Positions 17,845 through 26,827 are shown, counted from the stretch's first letter. The stretch: DNA of 64,000 bases from Paenibacillus sp. FSL R10-2734 (GCF_037963865.1 NZ_CP150170.1:4402001-4466000), one strand, 5' to 3'. Numbers and translations are program-made. Notes: generated by a model from the sequence alone, not told the origin.

Positions 17845-18348
17845 TCACTTCGTATCTATGGATATAGACAACGTCGCATTGGATTCAATTAAAGAAATTT
17901 TGGCGTTATCCGTCTGCCATATCATACGAAAGTTTATATCTTCACTGGTAGTTGTAGGCTCTCCAAGCTGTTGCGTTATCTCTTGTATTAATTTTTCCTT
18001 GGTAGCCTGTTCAAAATGAATCGTCTCTCCAATCACTTTTCCGGAATCATCATAGGAGACCTGAAGAATTGCCACATGATTCACAATCTTCTTGTTATAT
18101 TCGCGGGATAAAAGGGTAGACTTCGTACCTTCATTACGATAAGGTGCTCCTTCGCCGAGAGATTGGACAACTTGAGCATCCTCTTTTCCAATCAAAGAGG
18201 CCAGTGAGTCAAGTCTATATCTCTCCTCAGCTCCGCTTGGTACAACTGTTGGGGGTGGCAGCTGGGATTTATCTGGCTCTGGCTTTGAGCATGCACTAAG
18301 TGCAAGAAGTGTAAGTAGTAAGAAACAAATTTGTATTAATCTCTTCAT
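17845..18348 (-). CDS. Small lipoprotein of unknown function
   Basis: ATG 18348 with AAGGG about ten bases upstream gives 167 residues; an ATG at 18357 is too close to that site. The signal peptide (MKRLIQICFLLLTLLALSAC) ends in a lipobox with Cys20. The mature part starts with a Pro-rich spacer (SKPEPDKSQLPPPTVVPSG) and then a compact domain of about 125 residues (SLIGKEDAQVVQSLGEG, KEKLIQEITQQLGEPTTTSE). No catalytic residues are evident. The layout resembles small BamE/SmpA-like lipoprotein folds, but I cannot assign a family. It is a single-gene unit with its own terminator. Confidence 0.75.
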   Translation of the reverse strand: MKRLIQICFLLLTLLALSACSKPEPDKSQLPPPTVVPSGAEERYRLDSLASLIGKEDAQVVQSLGEGAPYRNEGTKSTLLSREYNKKIVNHVAILQVSYDDSGKVIGETIHFEQATKEKLIQEITQQLGEPTTTSEDINFRMIWQTDNAKISLIESNATLSISIDTK

Positions 18349-18433
18349 GGGTTTCATTCCCTTCGCTGCTAGGTCTTGATGTATTTTTTACAATTTATAG
18401 AACGTTTATGTATGGATAGAGCAAAATCCGTCC

Positions 18434-18480
18434 AAAAAAAGACGATATCCCATAAAGCCAAATGACTTTGAGATACCGTC
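18434..18480 (-). terminator. Intrinsic terminator of the DUF1801 gene
   Basis: A long stem (GACGGTATCTCAAAGTCATT pairing imperfectly with the half ending GGGATATCGTC) is followed by seven T residues on the minus strand. Confidence 0.8.
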
Positions 18481-18500
18481 CTGAATCATGATTCATATAA

Positions 18501-18842
18501 TTAAAGGGAAGCTGAGGCTTGACTGACCCATGTCACTAATTGAGCCGCCTCAACGATATCCCCTTTACGCAGTTTAAGTGTTTTCCTCTCCGGAGGACCC
18601 TCGAACATCCCTTCTGGAAACTCGAGCTCACTTGTATTAAAAATAACAAAGCTCACCGCATCTTTCGATATTGAAATGGCTGCTGCGTATTTACCATTTT
18701 TCAAAAAATGGGGCTTCTTGTACTGAATTCGTTCCTGCACATCCGGAATCGCCTGGTGAACAACCTCTCGAAGCGTATTGGATAATTCCACCTGCCATGG
18801 TTCTTTTAACGCTTCAATAAAATCGATTACTTCCTGATTCAT
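18501..18842 (-). CDS. DUF1801 / YdhG-like protein
   Basis: A protein of 113 residues behind AAGGAGAG. It has the features of the DUF1801 (YdhG-like) fold: an N-terminal helix (FIEALKEPWQVELSNTLREV), the central RIQYKKPHFLKNGKY segment with FVIFN following, and a C-terminal helix. The family is small and soluble; some members resemble frataxin-like iron-binding folds, but no function is established here. It is flanked by its own terminator and is not obviously part of an operon. Confidence 0.8.
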   Translation of the reverse strand: MNQEVIDFIEALKEPWQVELSNTLREVVHQAIPDVQERIQYKKPHFLKNGKYAAAISISKDAVSFVIFNTSELEFPEGMFEGPPERKTLKLRKGDIVEAAQLVTWVSQASASL

Positions 18843-19038
18843 TTTTCATCTCTCCTTTAATACGTAACAGTTTAATATTCTGTAGTTGCTTTCTACTACC
18901 TTTTATTTCTTGTTCTTCATATCATTATCCTCCCTAATTTGAAGAATTTCACTAGCTCCTAATAAAAAAGGGAAAGTTCCGAAGAACTTCCCCCACATGT
19001 CCACATATCAGAATTCAGCTTGTTTTTAACGCTATCTC

Positions 19039-22000
19039 TTAATTGACTGTTAGATTAAAACCACTCTGGATGTAATTCAGGTTAGGGTTAGCAATATTCG
19101 TTGTCGTCAGGTTGTTAAACGTTGCTGAACCATTGCCTGTGTAGGTATAGATTGCCGAACCCTGATGTGGCCCTGAGAACCGTGAGGTTGTAATCCCATC
19201 TAGTCCAGTGCCATTAATATTGATGTTGTTGAACACGATATTCTCAAACCCACCACCATAGCCAAACTGGATTGCATCGCGTTGTGTATTAATGATATCT
19301 ATGTTGGTAAAGGTTACATTCTTGATGGCATCATTCGATGCCTCCAAATCAATGGCTCCACGTTCTCCACCGTATAGGTCTTTACTGGTTCCGCTTGTGA
19401 TAATCGTTGTATCTGAGAAAACAATGCCAGCGTTATTCTGAAAATGGTAACCAGGGAATACGGTGTTCATGCGAATACCAGAACCACCTACAGTGTCTAT
19501 GATGTAGTTGTGGTCAGCTTTATGACCGCCGCCTCCAAAGAATGCGATGGCTGCTGCACGCCAGTTATTCTCAATCGTGTTATAGGAGAACGTGTTATTT
19601 ACACCTGCTGGAGCGCCATTGGTGTTACTAGTCCACACTGCAAGACCATCGTCTCCGTTATTTCGTACATTGGTGTTTCGAACAATTGAATTGCTAGTTC
19701 CTTGGGAATAGTTGATGCCATCGGCAAGATTGTTCCGAATCCGGCTGTTTTCAACAACAAGCCCACTGGCATAAATAGCAGGTGTATGAGCATAGTCGCC
19801 TACCCACATGCCACATTCAAAATGTTCTACCCAGACATCATGGATGATTGAATTAGTGCCGAAGTTATCCATGAATCCTTTGTAAATTGCATTTTGTCCA
19901 TAACGGGATCGCAAATTCGAATTCATATAAACATTGCTAAAATCTAGCTTGCCACTAATACGGAGTGAAATACCGCCGCCCGCCGCATTAGGATTAGTAA
20001 ACTGGAGGTTCGTATGCCAGATCCCAGCACCTGTAACCGTAAAGTTGTTGATCATATTGCTGGCAGAACCAATTTCCCACATGCTGCTAAGATTAAATGT
20101 TCCGGCAGGAATATACATGCTCTTACCGCCTGCAACAGCTGCATTCACCGTTGCTTTAAAAGCTGAAAGGTCATCCTGACCATCATTTGCTACAGCACCA
20201 TAATCTGTCACTGACACGGAGTTCGCCGGACGAGCGACTGCAGTAGGAACGGGTTCGATTTCAAGGAAATCAACGCCATATTCCAGGCTATCTCCATTGT
20301 TCTTCTGAATACGGATGGTGTCTCCTGGCTGTAGAGGGGTATCCAATATCCAGTGCACTTCATCAAATCGGAAGAGTGGACGCCCAGCACTAGGTGCATC
20401 ACCAGGCATATCTCCAGAGAAATACTGCCAGCTGAAGTAGGATGTTAACGATACCGTTTTGACTTTTACTCCATTTACGTACACGTCAAGTGAACCATTC
20501 AGTCCCATACCATCCGAAGAGTCCGGCATAGTAAATCTCATGGTCACACCCGCGCCACCTTGCCCCTGTCTAACAGTCCATCCTACGTTCGAGCCATTTG
20601 ATGGAAGTGCTACATAACGTTGACCAGAGGCTTCTGAAGCAATTAATGCTTGATCAAACGTAGGTGCAGATTTCAAAGTAGCCCCTCCGCCTAGAGAAGC
20701 ATCTTCGGTATCATAGCGACTATAAGGCATGCTTGCACCACGTAAGGCGTACACAACCAGGTTAGTCGTGCTTACATTGTTTGATTGCTTGGCTGTTACT
20801 TCATTCGCATCCACTTCAACGGTAGTTGTTATAGTGTAGTTGCCGTTAACCGCTGTCCATGTCCCTGGAATGGTTACGTTAACAGAAACGCCAGCAGCAA
20901 TGGTCCCGGTATAGGATCCATTAAATGTTTGAATCGTGGAGCCGGCCGAGTTCTTAAGCGCTATTGTAATGCCATGAGAACCGCTTGCAGCAGCTATGGT
21001 CCCTTGATTCTTAAGATTCACCGTAAAAGCTACTGAACTATTGGCCACTGGATTACTTGGTGTCCATGAAGCCACGCCAACTAAGTCGGAGCTTGATACA
21101 GGAGCTATAACGAGCGAAGCCCCGTTAGTAAAGCTGTTATTCCCTTCGTTCTGTTCGAAAATCACATTGCTTTCATCTACCTTTGCGCTGAGAGCATAGG
21201 TCGCAGCAGTTTTGGCTCCAGCATTTAATGACATTGAGGCTGTTGTCGAAGCGCCTGCAGTTAGTAACCCTACCGGAGCAGATCCAACAAGTTCATTGTT
21301 TAAGTAGAAGTTGACAGTTGTTGCTGCGGAGCTAGCATTTCCGTTATTCTTAACAACTGCATTTAATGTAATTGCACTTGCCTCGATCGGAGATGTAGGT
21401 GACCATGACATGCCTGTCATCAGTAGATCAGGATTTGCCGCTGGTGTACCGAATACTTGAAACTCCGCGATTTGCCCAGCTGGAGCACCGGAGTTCGAAG
21501 TAATATTCAACTGCAGACGTTTAACCGTCGCCGTAACCGGAATCGTTACTGTGTTGCCCGAAGCTGGATTAAACGTATACGATTGTGCAGATACCAGATT
21601 ACTGAAGGAAATCGTGTCTTGATTGTGACCGAGTATCTGAATCGTTTGGGTACGAGTACTCCATGCAGAGGCTGGGTTCAGCTTCAATACGATTGAAGTA
21701 ACGTTATGGTTCGCGCCTAAGTCGAGCGTCAATGAACTTGGATTGCTGCCACCTTCCCAGTATGTGCTTGTGTCGTTATCATTCGCATTTGTTGCTACGA
21801 ATGTTTGAGTGCTGGAAGAACCGGTAATTGTCTTGCCGATAGCAATATTGCTGCCCGGTACAGCTGTCGGTGTGGTTGTTGGCGTTGGTGTTGGTGTTGG
21901 CGTAGACGTTGGCGTTGGCGTTGGCGTTGGCGTTGGTGTTGGCGTAGACGTTGGCGTTGGTGTAGCTGTTGGTGTCGGTGTTGGCGTGGACGTTGGAGTT

Positions 22001-22956
22001 GCTGAAGGTGTAATTGTCGTCGACGCTACTGTAATTTGGTCAAGATTAACGTTGCCAGAATCACCAGCATCATATTTATATGCGATTGTGTTGCTACCTA
22101 CATTCAGATTAAGAACTTCAATTTTAGTGCTCCATGAATCCCAATTTGCCAAGTTAGATAGTGAGGTCTGGCCAATTTTGGTACCATTGACATAGACACT
22201 TATTGTCTTTGTACTGCCACTTGCATTTGCATATTTCAACGTCACCTCACGACTGCCTGCTGCTGGCACATTAACCGTGAATGTCGTAGTTGCGCCTTGC
22301 GTCAAATATCCATCCACGAAGCCAGTACCGGAATATCCGACATGATCCGTGTTCACTTTAGCTCCTCCGGACAGGGAGGCAGTTTCAGCTTCGTAAGTGC
22401 CGGTAGGTGTTGGTGTTGGTGTTGCTGTAGGGTTAGGACCACTAGCACCATAAATCTCGAATTCAGAGAGCTGTGCTGCCGGCCAGGCTGTGTTGCTCGT
22501 TACATTCAGACGAACATAACGCGTACTAGTTGAGGCGAAATCGATCGTAACGCTATTTCCTGCCACTGATGGGTTAAATACATAATTGGAGGACCCTACA
22601 ATGTCAGTGAACGTTGAACCGTTTGTACTACCTTGAATAGCCAGTGTTTGCGTCCGTGTCTCCCAACCAGAAGGAAGCTTAAGAACGATTTGATCAATAT
22701 TCGTATTTGCACCCAGATCGACTTGAATCCATTGTGGAAACGCATTGTTCGCGCTTTCCCAATACGAACTTTGATTGCTGTCTTTAACATTATCCGGACT
22801 ATAGGTTTGTGATTGACCGCTCGCCGTTACATTTTTTCCGAGTGTCAGGTTTGGTCCTCCGGAGGCAGAGACAAAATTAAACGGACCCGCAGCCAAGAAT
22901 AAACTTGAAATCAGCATGGATACTACTAGCGACCATACAACATACTTGTTACGCAT
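19039..22956 (-). CDS. Secreted multi-modular alpha-1,3-glucanase (GH87-like)
   Basis: ATG 22956 after GAGGAGG (12-base spacing) gives 1305 residues with a signal peptide (MRNKYVVWSLVVSMLISSLF, cleavage near VSA-SG). Modules in order: discoidin/F5-F8C (about 33-170), CBM6-like (187-312), Thr-Pro linker (313-368), second discoidin (369-505), two CARDB-like domains (509-737), a beta-sandwich (740-905) and a right-handed beta-helix (910-1305). The order DS-CBM6-TP linker-DS-catalytic helix matches GH87 alpha-1,3-glucanases of Bacillus circulans and Paenibacillus. Candidate catalytic acids lie in VGDYAH, LADGIN and NGDDGLAVW, about 25 residues apart on successive coils. It should degrade fungal or bacterial alpha-1,3-glucan outside the cell. 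A perfect cre site upstream indicates CcpA repression. A different GH or lyase of the same fold is the main alternative. Confidence 0.8.
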   Translation of the reverse strand: MRNKYVVWSLVVSMLISSLFLAAGPFNFVSASGGPNLTLGKNVTASGQSQTYSPDNVKDSNQSSYWESANNAFPQWIQVDLGANTNIDQIVLKLPSGWETRTQTLAIQGSTNGSTFTDIVGSSNYVFNPSVAGNSVTIDFASTSTRYVRLNVTSNTAWPAAQLSEFEIYGASGPNPTATPTPTPTGTYEAETASLSGGAKVNTDHVGYSGTGFVDGYLTQGATTTFTVNVPAAGSREVTLKYANASGSTKTISVYVNGTKIGQTSLSNLANWDSWSTKIEVLNLNVGSNTIAYKYDAGDSGNVNLDQITVASTTITPSATPTSTPTPTPTATPTPTSTPTPTPTPTPTPTSTPTPTPTPTTTPTAVPGSNIAIGKTITGSSSTQTFVATNANDNDTSTYWEGGSNPSSLTLDLGANHNVTSIVLKLNPASAWSTRTQTIQILGHNQDTISFSNLVSAQSYTFNPASGNTVTIPVTATVKRLQLNITSNSGAPAGQIAEFQVFGTPAANPDLLMTGMSWSPTSPIEASAITLNAVVKNNGNASSAATTVNFYLNNELVGSAPVGLLTAGASTTASMSLNAGAKTAATYALSAKVDESNVIFEQNEGNNSFTNGASLVIAPVSSSDLVGVASWTPSNPVANSSVAFTVNLKNQGTIAAASGSHGITIALKNSAGSTIQTFNGSYTGTIAAGVSVNVTIPGTWTAVNGNYTITTTVEVDANEVTAKQSNNVSTTNLVVYALRGASMPYSRYDTEDASLGGGATLKSAPTFDQALIASEASGQRYVALPSNGSNVGWTVRQGQGGAGVTMRFTMPDSSDGMGLNGSLDVYVNGVKVKTVSLTSYFSWQYFSGDMPGDAPSAGRPLFRFDEVHWILDTPLQPGDTIRIQKNNGDSLEYGVDFLEIEPVPTAVARPANSVSVTDYGAVANDGQDDLSAFKATVNAAVAGGKSMYIPAGTFNLSSMWEIGSASNMINNFTVTGAGIWHTNLQFTNPNAAGGGISLRISGKLDFSNVYMNSNLRSRYGQNAIYKGFMDNFGTNSIIHDVWVEHFECGMWVGDYAHTPAIYASGLVVENSRIRNNLADGINYSQGTSNSIVRNTNVRNNGDDGLAVWTSNTNGAPAGVNNTFSYNTIENNWRAAAIAFFGGGGHKADHNYIIDTVGGSGIRMNTVFPGYHFQNNAGIVFSDTTIITSGTSKDLYGGERGAIDLEASNDAIKNVTFTNIDIINTQRDAIQFGYGGGFENIVFNNININGTGLDGITTSRFSGPHQGSAIYTYTGNGSATFNNLTTTNIANPNLNYIQSGFNLTVN
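21873..21995. repeat. Hexanucleotide low-complexity repeat coding for the Thr-Pro linker
   Basis: Tandem GTTGGC/GTTGGT units with GTAGAC variants encode alternating Thr-Pro with a few Ser/Ala on the minus strand. Such arrays can change length by slippage while keeping frame. The plus strand also stays open through it (repeating Val-Gly), which is only a shadow. Confidence 0.85.
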
Positions 22957-23022
22957 TTTAATTTTAATCCTCCTCAAAGTTGTTCGATTCTCAGAAATAC
23001 ACGAACCTATCAATGCGCTAAA

Positions 23023-23038
23023 ATGATAGCGTTTACAT
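23023..23038 (-). promoter_or_regulatory. cre site (CcpA operator) upstream of the glucanase gene
   Basis: On the minus strand ATGTAAACGCTATCAT contains TGTAAACGCTATCA, matching WTGNAANCGNWNNCW at every fixed position. It lies about 67 bases upstream of the start codon and about 65 bases downstream of a TATAAT at 23102-23107, the position expected for a roadblock operator. Confidence 0.8.
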
Positions 23039-23101
23039 TTCGGAACCATCTAAGCGCACATAAAAAAGAACCACACCCTCCTTTCACTTTCAGACACTCT
23101 C

Positions 23102-23107
23102 ATTATA
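23102..23107 (-). promoter_or_regulatory. Candidate -10 box of the glucanase gene
   Basis: TATAAT on the minus strand in the context CTCTATAATGAGAG. The -35 position holds only TTATAG, so this is a weak or activator-dependent promoter if real. Confidence 0.35.
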
Positions 23108-23210
23108 GAGAAACAGCGCCTAAAGCTATAAGATGTAATCCTACGGAAAAGGTATGTGATACCATTATCACGAAACTATACGATTTACGGAATCTATGGC
23201 ATCAGTTTAA

Positions 23211-23241
23211 AAATAAAAAAAGAGCCTGATTTATCAGGCCC
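23211..23241 (-). terminator. Intrinsic terminator of the SMR pair
   Basis: The hairpin GGCCTGAT-AA-ATCAGGCTC is followed by TTTTTTT on the minus strand, overlapping the stop codon of the second SMR gene. Confidence 0.88.
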
Positions 23242-23584
23242 GTACTTTGTCTTCACCTTTGGCTGGAGCGTTTAATAACACTACCCCACCTACTATTAAT
23301 ACGATTCCGGCAAAAGTAAGAATCCCAAATGGATCTCCCCACACGACAATACCAACGAACGCTGTTAGAACTGTACCTACACCTGACCAAATCGCATAAG
23401 CTAAACTTAATGGTAATTCTCTGAGTGATATAGATAAACTATAAAATGCTATAAAAAAACCAATAGCAACACCTATAGAAGGGAGTAATTGCGTAAATCC
23501 TTCTGACATTTTCAGCAAAGTAGTTCCTATGACCTCACTGATAATTGCTATACTTAGCGCGATATATCCTACATTTTTTTTCAT
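23234..23584 (-). CDS. SMR-family multidrug efflux subunit (second of pair)
   Basis: A protein of 116 residues behind TCGGAGGA. It has four transmembrane helices and the SMR signature with the essential membrane Glu in ISEVIGTTLLK (Glu17), plus the AYAIWSGVGT motif in helix 3. It lies 18 bases after the first SMR gene and behind a TetR gene, an arrangement like yvdT-yvdS-yvdR of Bacillus subtilis. Paired SMR genes usually form obligate heterodimers that exchange protons for cationic drugs or, in Gdx-type relatives, guanidinium. The substrate is not predictable. Confidence 0.9.
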   Translation of the reverse strand: MKKNVGYIALSIAIISEVIGTTLLKMSEGFTQLLPSIGVAIGFFIAFYSLSISLRELPLSLAYAIWSGVGTVLTAFVGIVVWGDPFGILTFAGIVLIVGGVVLLNAPAKGEDKVRA

Positions 23585-23602
23585 ACTAATATCCTCCGAA
23601 TT

Positions 23603-23929
23603 CTAATGAGCCCCAATAGAGAGCTTCATAACGATAACGCCGCCAATGATGAGCAGCAGCCCCAGTAATTTCTTACGGTTGAAGCTCTCTTTATAAATGA
23701 CTACGCCAATTAAGGCCGTTAATGCTGTACCTACCCCTGACCAAATCGCATAAGCTGTTCCTAATGGAATTGTTTTAAGTGCTAAAGAAAGACTATAAAA
23801 AGCTAAGCCCATTCCAAGTACAACACCCATCGAAGGAAGTAGCTTCTTAAACCCGTTAGATACTTTTAGCATTGAACTGCCAAATACCTCACAGATAATC
23901 GCTGTTGCCAATAATACATATGAATTCAA
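23603..23929 (-). CDS. SMR-family multidrug efflux subunit (first of pair)
   Basis: A protein of 108 residues with a TTG start and AAGGAG nine bases upstream. Four membrane helices are present, the conserved Glu lies in ICEVFGSSMLK, and helix 3 carries AYAIWSGVGT. It is highly similar in layout to the following gene, and the two differ mainly in their loops and termini, which is typical of heterodimeric SMR pairs with opposite membrane orientation. It is co-transcribed from the TetR promoter at 24497-24526. Confidence 0.9.
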   Translation of the reverse strand: MNSYVLLATAIICEVFGSSMLKVSNGFKKLLPSMGVVLGMGLAFYSLSLALKTIPLGTAYAIWSGVGTALTALIGVVIYKESFNRKKLLGLLLIIGGVIVMKLSIGAH

Positions 23930-23942
23930 AGAACGCCACTCC

Positions 23943-24476
23943 TTACTTCGTCATGTTTATCAATTCTTGAATCACTTTATTGCGTAATTCCTCATCTAAC
24001 ACACCTAATCCGAACATTTCGGAATACCATAACCCGTCAGCTGCCAACCTTACGATAGTAGAACGTACTGGATCAATACCATCGTTCTCTATGTTTTTTT
24101 GCCACACTGCATATTGATTTTGAAACTTACTAAGAATATCTGGATTGGTAAAAAGAGCAGCCGTTAGTGCGGTACCGATCTCTTTACCTTCTTTAATATC
24201 TTCATCTAAGGCTTCAGTAAACGCACGACTCCACTTCCCAGCTTCTATCGATGTACTCGTTACCTTTTCTTGAACATTGGTAAAAAAATCATTCGTTAAT
24301 TGTTCTACCATGCCTTTTATCAAAGCTTCTTTATTTGGAAAATGGTGAAGTAGTCCGCCTTTACTGACTCCAGCCTCTTTAGCAACAGCTTCAAGTGTAA
24401 GTTTCTCTACACCGTTATTTTTCACAATCATTGAAGCCGCTATTAAAATAGTTTTACGTTTAGAATTACTGTTCAT
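23943..24476 (-). CDS. TetR/AcrR-family repressor of the SMR pair
   Basis: ATG 24476 follows AGAGGTGA and gives 177 residues. An N-terminal TetR helix-turn-helix is at about 5-50 (TILIAASMIVKNNGVEKLTL, then AGVSKGGLLHHFPNKEALI); the C-terminal ligand domain is helical. It is the first gene of the operon with two SMR subunits. The operon promoter contains a perfect 6-2-6 palindrome (ACCGTC-TG-GACGGT) in its spacer, so autorepression relieved by an efflux substrate is very likely. Confidence 0.93.
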   Translation of the reverse strand: MNSNSKRKTILIAASMIVKNNGVEKLTLEAVAKEAGVSKGGLLHHFPNKEALIKGMVEQLTNDFFTNVQEKVTSTSIEAGKWSRAFTEALDEDIKEGKEIGTALTAALFTNPDILSKFQNQYAVWQKNIENDGIDPVRSTIVRLAADGLWYSEMFGLGVLDEELRNKVIQELINMTK

Positions 24477-24496
24477 GTTTATCACCTCTGGCATTT

Positions 24497-24526
24497 ACTA
24501 TACCGTCTGGACGGTTTTATTGTCAA
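24497..24526 (-). promoter_or_regulatory. Promoter of the TetR-SMR operon with embedded operator
   Basis: On the minus strand -35 TTGACA (24521-24526) and -10 TATAGT (24497-24502) are separated by 18 bp. The spacer contains the inverted repeat ACCGTC-CA-GACGGT (24502-24515), placed to block RNA polymerase when bound by the TetR repressor. Confidence 0.85.
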
Positions 24527-24561
24527 ATAAAAATTGGTAGTTGAAAACGGACATAAATCGA

Positions 24562-25038
24562 TCAGACTAAATCTTTTATATACCAAGCATCACAAGCAAA
24601 ATGCTCTGATCCCGCTAAGGGGGCATCTAAGAGCTCGAATCCATTTTTCGTATAGAAACGGTTGGCAGCGTGCATGTTTTGCAAAGTCTCCAGATAACAT
24701 TTGTTGTAATGAAGTTTGGCAAAGCTAAGAGCTACGTTTAATAGTTCAATCGCTATTCCGGTTCCTCTAGTAGACGGAGCTAAGTACATCTTTTGCAATT
24801 CGCATAGTTCATCTTCATTCCCGAAAGGAGCAATTCCGCAGCCACCTAATACTTCTCCTTCTTCTTCAACAACCCAATAGGCCCGATTCTCGCTATGATT
24901 GTAGTATTCATATAAATGTTGCAGGCTGTCATCTTCCCATGCAAGCCCTGCTCTATTCCCGCCAAACTCAATCAGGCAATTCCTAATGATCTGTTCAATG
25001 GCTTGATTATCTTTCATTTGTATGTGTCTGATGTGCAT
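24562..25038 (-). CDS. GNAT-family N-acetyltransferase
   Basis: ATG 25038 with AGGGGA ten bases upstream gives 158 residues; the frame stays open further upstream, but that part overlaps the start of the divergent RNase J gene and is not protein-like. GNAT motifs are clear: VLGGCGIAPF, then LQKMYLAPSTRGTGIAIELL (acetyl-CoA pyrophosphate loop RGTG) and the C-terminal NMHAANRFYTKNGFELL. It is a soluble enzyme whose acceptor (amino acid, protein or small amine) is unknown. It is divergent from RNase J across 121 bp. Confidence 0.88.
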   Translation of the reverse strand: MHIRHIQMKDNQAIEQIIRNCLIEFGGNRAGLAWEDDSLQHLYEYYNHSENRAYWVVEEEGEVLGGCGIAPFGNEDELCELQKMYLAPSTRGTGIAIELLNVALSFAKLHYNKCYLETLQNMHAANRFYTKNGFELLDAPLAGSEHFACDAWYIKDLV

Positions 25039-25159
25039 GATTAAAATGTCCCCTGTCTGTTCAGTTATCCATCTAATTATATTGTACCATCGCAAAGAAA
25101 GGATAATTATATTGAGTTTCATACATAATATTGGTGAATTTATTAAAGGGGGGACTCCA

Positions 25160-26827
25160 ATGAAAGTGGCAGCGAAGCAGCTTTGGATTGCAGCATTAGG
25201 CGGTGTTAATGAAATTGGTAAGAATATGTATTTGCTGCAATATGCTGATGATATTGTTGTCATTGATTGCGGCTCTAAATTCCCGGACGAAAGTTTGCTA
25301 GGGATTGATCTGATTATTCCCGATGTAACGTATTTATTAAACAATCTTGATAAGGTTCGAGCATTAGTGGTAACTCATGGACATGAGGATCATATTGGAG
25401 GAATTCCGTATCTGCTTAAACAATTAAATATTCCAATCTACGCGACCCGTCTAACCTTAGGTTTAATCGAAAACAAACTGAGGGAACATGGAATTTTGCG
25501 ACAAACTAAGTTAAATTGCATTGATTCTGAGTCTACTTTAAAGCTAGGAGCATTTACTACAACATTCTTTAACACGAACCATAGCATTCCGGATTGCCTT
25601 GGTGTTGTATTCGATACACCTGAAGGGACCGTTGTTCATACTGGGGACTTCAAATTTGACATGACCCCAGTTAATAAGCAATATCCCGATATACATAAAA
25701 TGGCCGACATCGGGAAGAACGGTGTAAAGTTCCTACTGTCAGAGAGTACCAATGCAGAACGCCCTGGCTTCACCCCTTCTGAAAAGCTCGTAGGCGCACA
25801 CATAGAAGAAGCGTTCCTAAAAGCTGACCGCAGAATTTTTATTTCTACCTTTGCTTCAAATGTACATCGTCTACAACAGGTCATTGAAGCTGCTCATTTA
25901 ACCGAACGCAAAGTGACCTTACTTGGCAGAAGTATGGTGAATGTCGTAGGTGTGGCCCAAGAACTCGGGTACTTAAGTATTCCTGAGAACATGCTGATCG
26001 AACCATCAGAAGCTGCTAAGCTCCCCCCAGAGCAGGTAACTGTATTATGTACAGGTAGTCAAGGTGAGCCCATGGCTGCACTTTCCCGATTAGCTAACTC
26101 AAGTCATAGACTGATGGAAATCCAAACCGGAGACACCGTTCTATTAGCTGCCAATCCTATTCCCGGAAATGAACGTAATGTATCAAGAATCGTCGATAAT
26201 CTATATGTTCTTGGTGCAAAAGTTATCTATGGTTCACGAAGTGAGCTTCATGTCTCCGGCCATGCTAGCCAAGAAGAGCTTAAATTAATGTTAACCTTGA
26301 TGAAACCTGAATATTTCATACCGATTCATGGTGAATACCGCATGCTGCATCATCACAGCTTGTTGGCGGAGTCAGTTGGTGTTAACCCCGATAATATCTT
26401 TATTCTAAAAAATGGAGACATCGTCGAGTCATCATCAGGTGTCGTCCGCCAATCTGGCCGAGTGGCTGCTGGACAGACCCTTGTGGATGGTCTTGGGATT
26501 GGAGACATTGGGAATGTCGTGCTACGCGATCGTCGCCAGCTGTCAGCTGACGGCATTCTGATTACAGTGATAACACTCAGCCAAGCAGATGGACGTCTAT
26601 TAAACGAACCGGATACAGTATCCAGAGGATTCATCTATGTTCGTAACTCAGAAGCTTTAATGGATGAGATTAACCAGCTTGTAACCTCCACCCTTCAAAA
26701 GATGAGTGAGGCTGACCTTGGCGAATGGAATATCATCAAACACACGATCAAGGAGACTCTGAGTAGATTCCTGTACGAGAAAACGAAAAGACGTCCGATG
26801 ATTCTCCCCATCATTATTGAGGTGTAG
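25160..26827 (+). CDS. rnj: Ribonuclease J
   Basis: ATG 25160 after AAAGGGGGG gives 555 residues, the same length as Bacillus RNase J1. The metallo-beta-lactamase motif HGHEDH is at 73-78, HTGDFKFD near 163, the beta-CASP region includes STFASNVHRLQQVIEAA, HGEYRM lies near 390, and the C-terminus ends KTKRRPMILPIIIEV as in J1. Known family members are 5'-3' exoribonucleases and endonucleases that mature and decay mRNA and 16S rRNA in the cytoplasm. The gene stands alone, with no rpoY (formerly ykzG)-like partner upstream and its own terminator. Paenibacilli usually carry more than one RNase J; whether this is the main copy or a paralogue cannot be told here. Confidence 0.93.
   Translation: MKVAAKQLWIAALGGVNEIGKNMYLLQYADDIVVIDCGSKFPDESLLGIDLIIPDVTYLLNNLDKVRALVVTHGHEDHIGGIPYLLKQLNIPIYATRLTLGLIENKLREHGILRQTKLNCIDSESTLKLGAFTTTFFNTNHSIPDCLGVVFDTPEGTVVHTGDFKFDMTPVNKQYPDIHKMADIGKNGVKFLLSESTNAERPGFTPSEKLVGAHIEEAFLKADRRIFISTFASNVHRLQQVIEAAHLTERKVTLLGRSMVNVVGVAQELGYLSIPENMLIEPSEAAKLPPEQVTVLCTGSQGEPMAALSRLANSSHRLMEIQTGDTVLLAANPIPGNERNVSRIVDNLYVLGAKVIYGSRSELHVSGHASQEELKLMLTLMKPEYFIPIHGEYRMLHHHSLLAESVGVNPDNIFILKNGDIVESSSGVVRQSGRVAAGQTLVDGLGIGDIGNVVLRDRRQLSADGILITVITLSQADGRLLNEPDTVSRGFIYVRNSEALMDEINQLVTSTLQKMSEADLGEWNIIKHTIKETLSRFLYEKTKRRPMILPIIIEV

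Noticed and set aside
21873..21995. Regular short repeats, CRISPR-like at first sight
   Set aside because: Units are six bases without spacers and lie inside a coding linker.
21805..22195. Long plus-strand open frames rich in Val-Gly or Trp-Arg
   Set aside because: They are shadows of the Thr-Pro hexamer repeat of the glucanase gene on the other strand, with no start site of their own.
23040..23090. ATGTGCGCTTAG mini-frame after AAAGGAGGG ahead of the glucanase gene
   Set aside because: Only three codons and the spacing is too long; a leader-peptide role is not supported.
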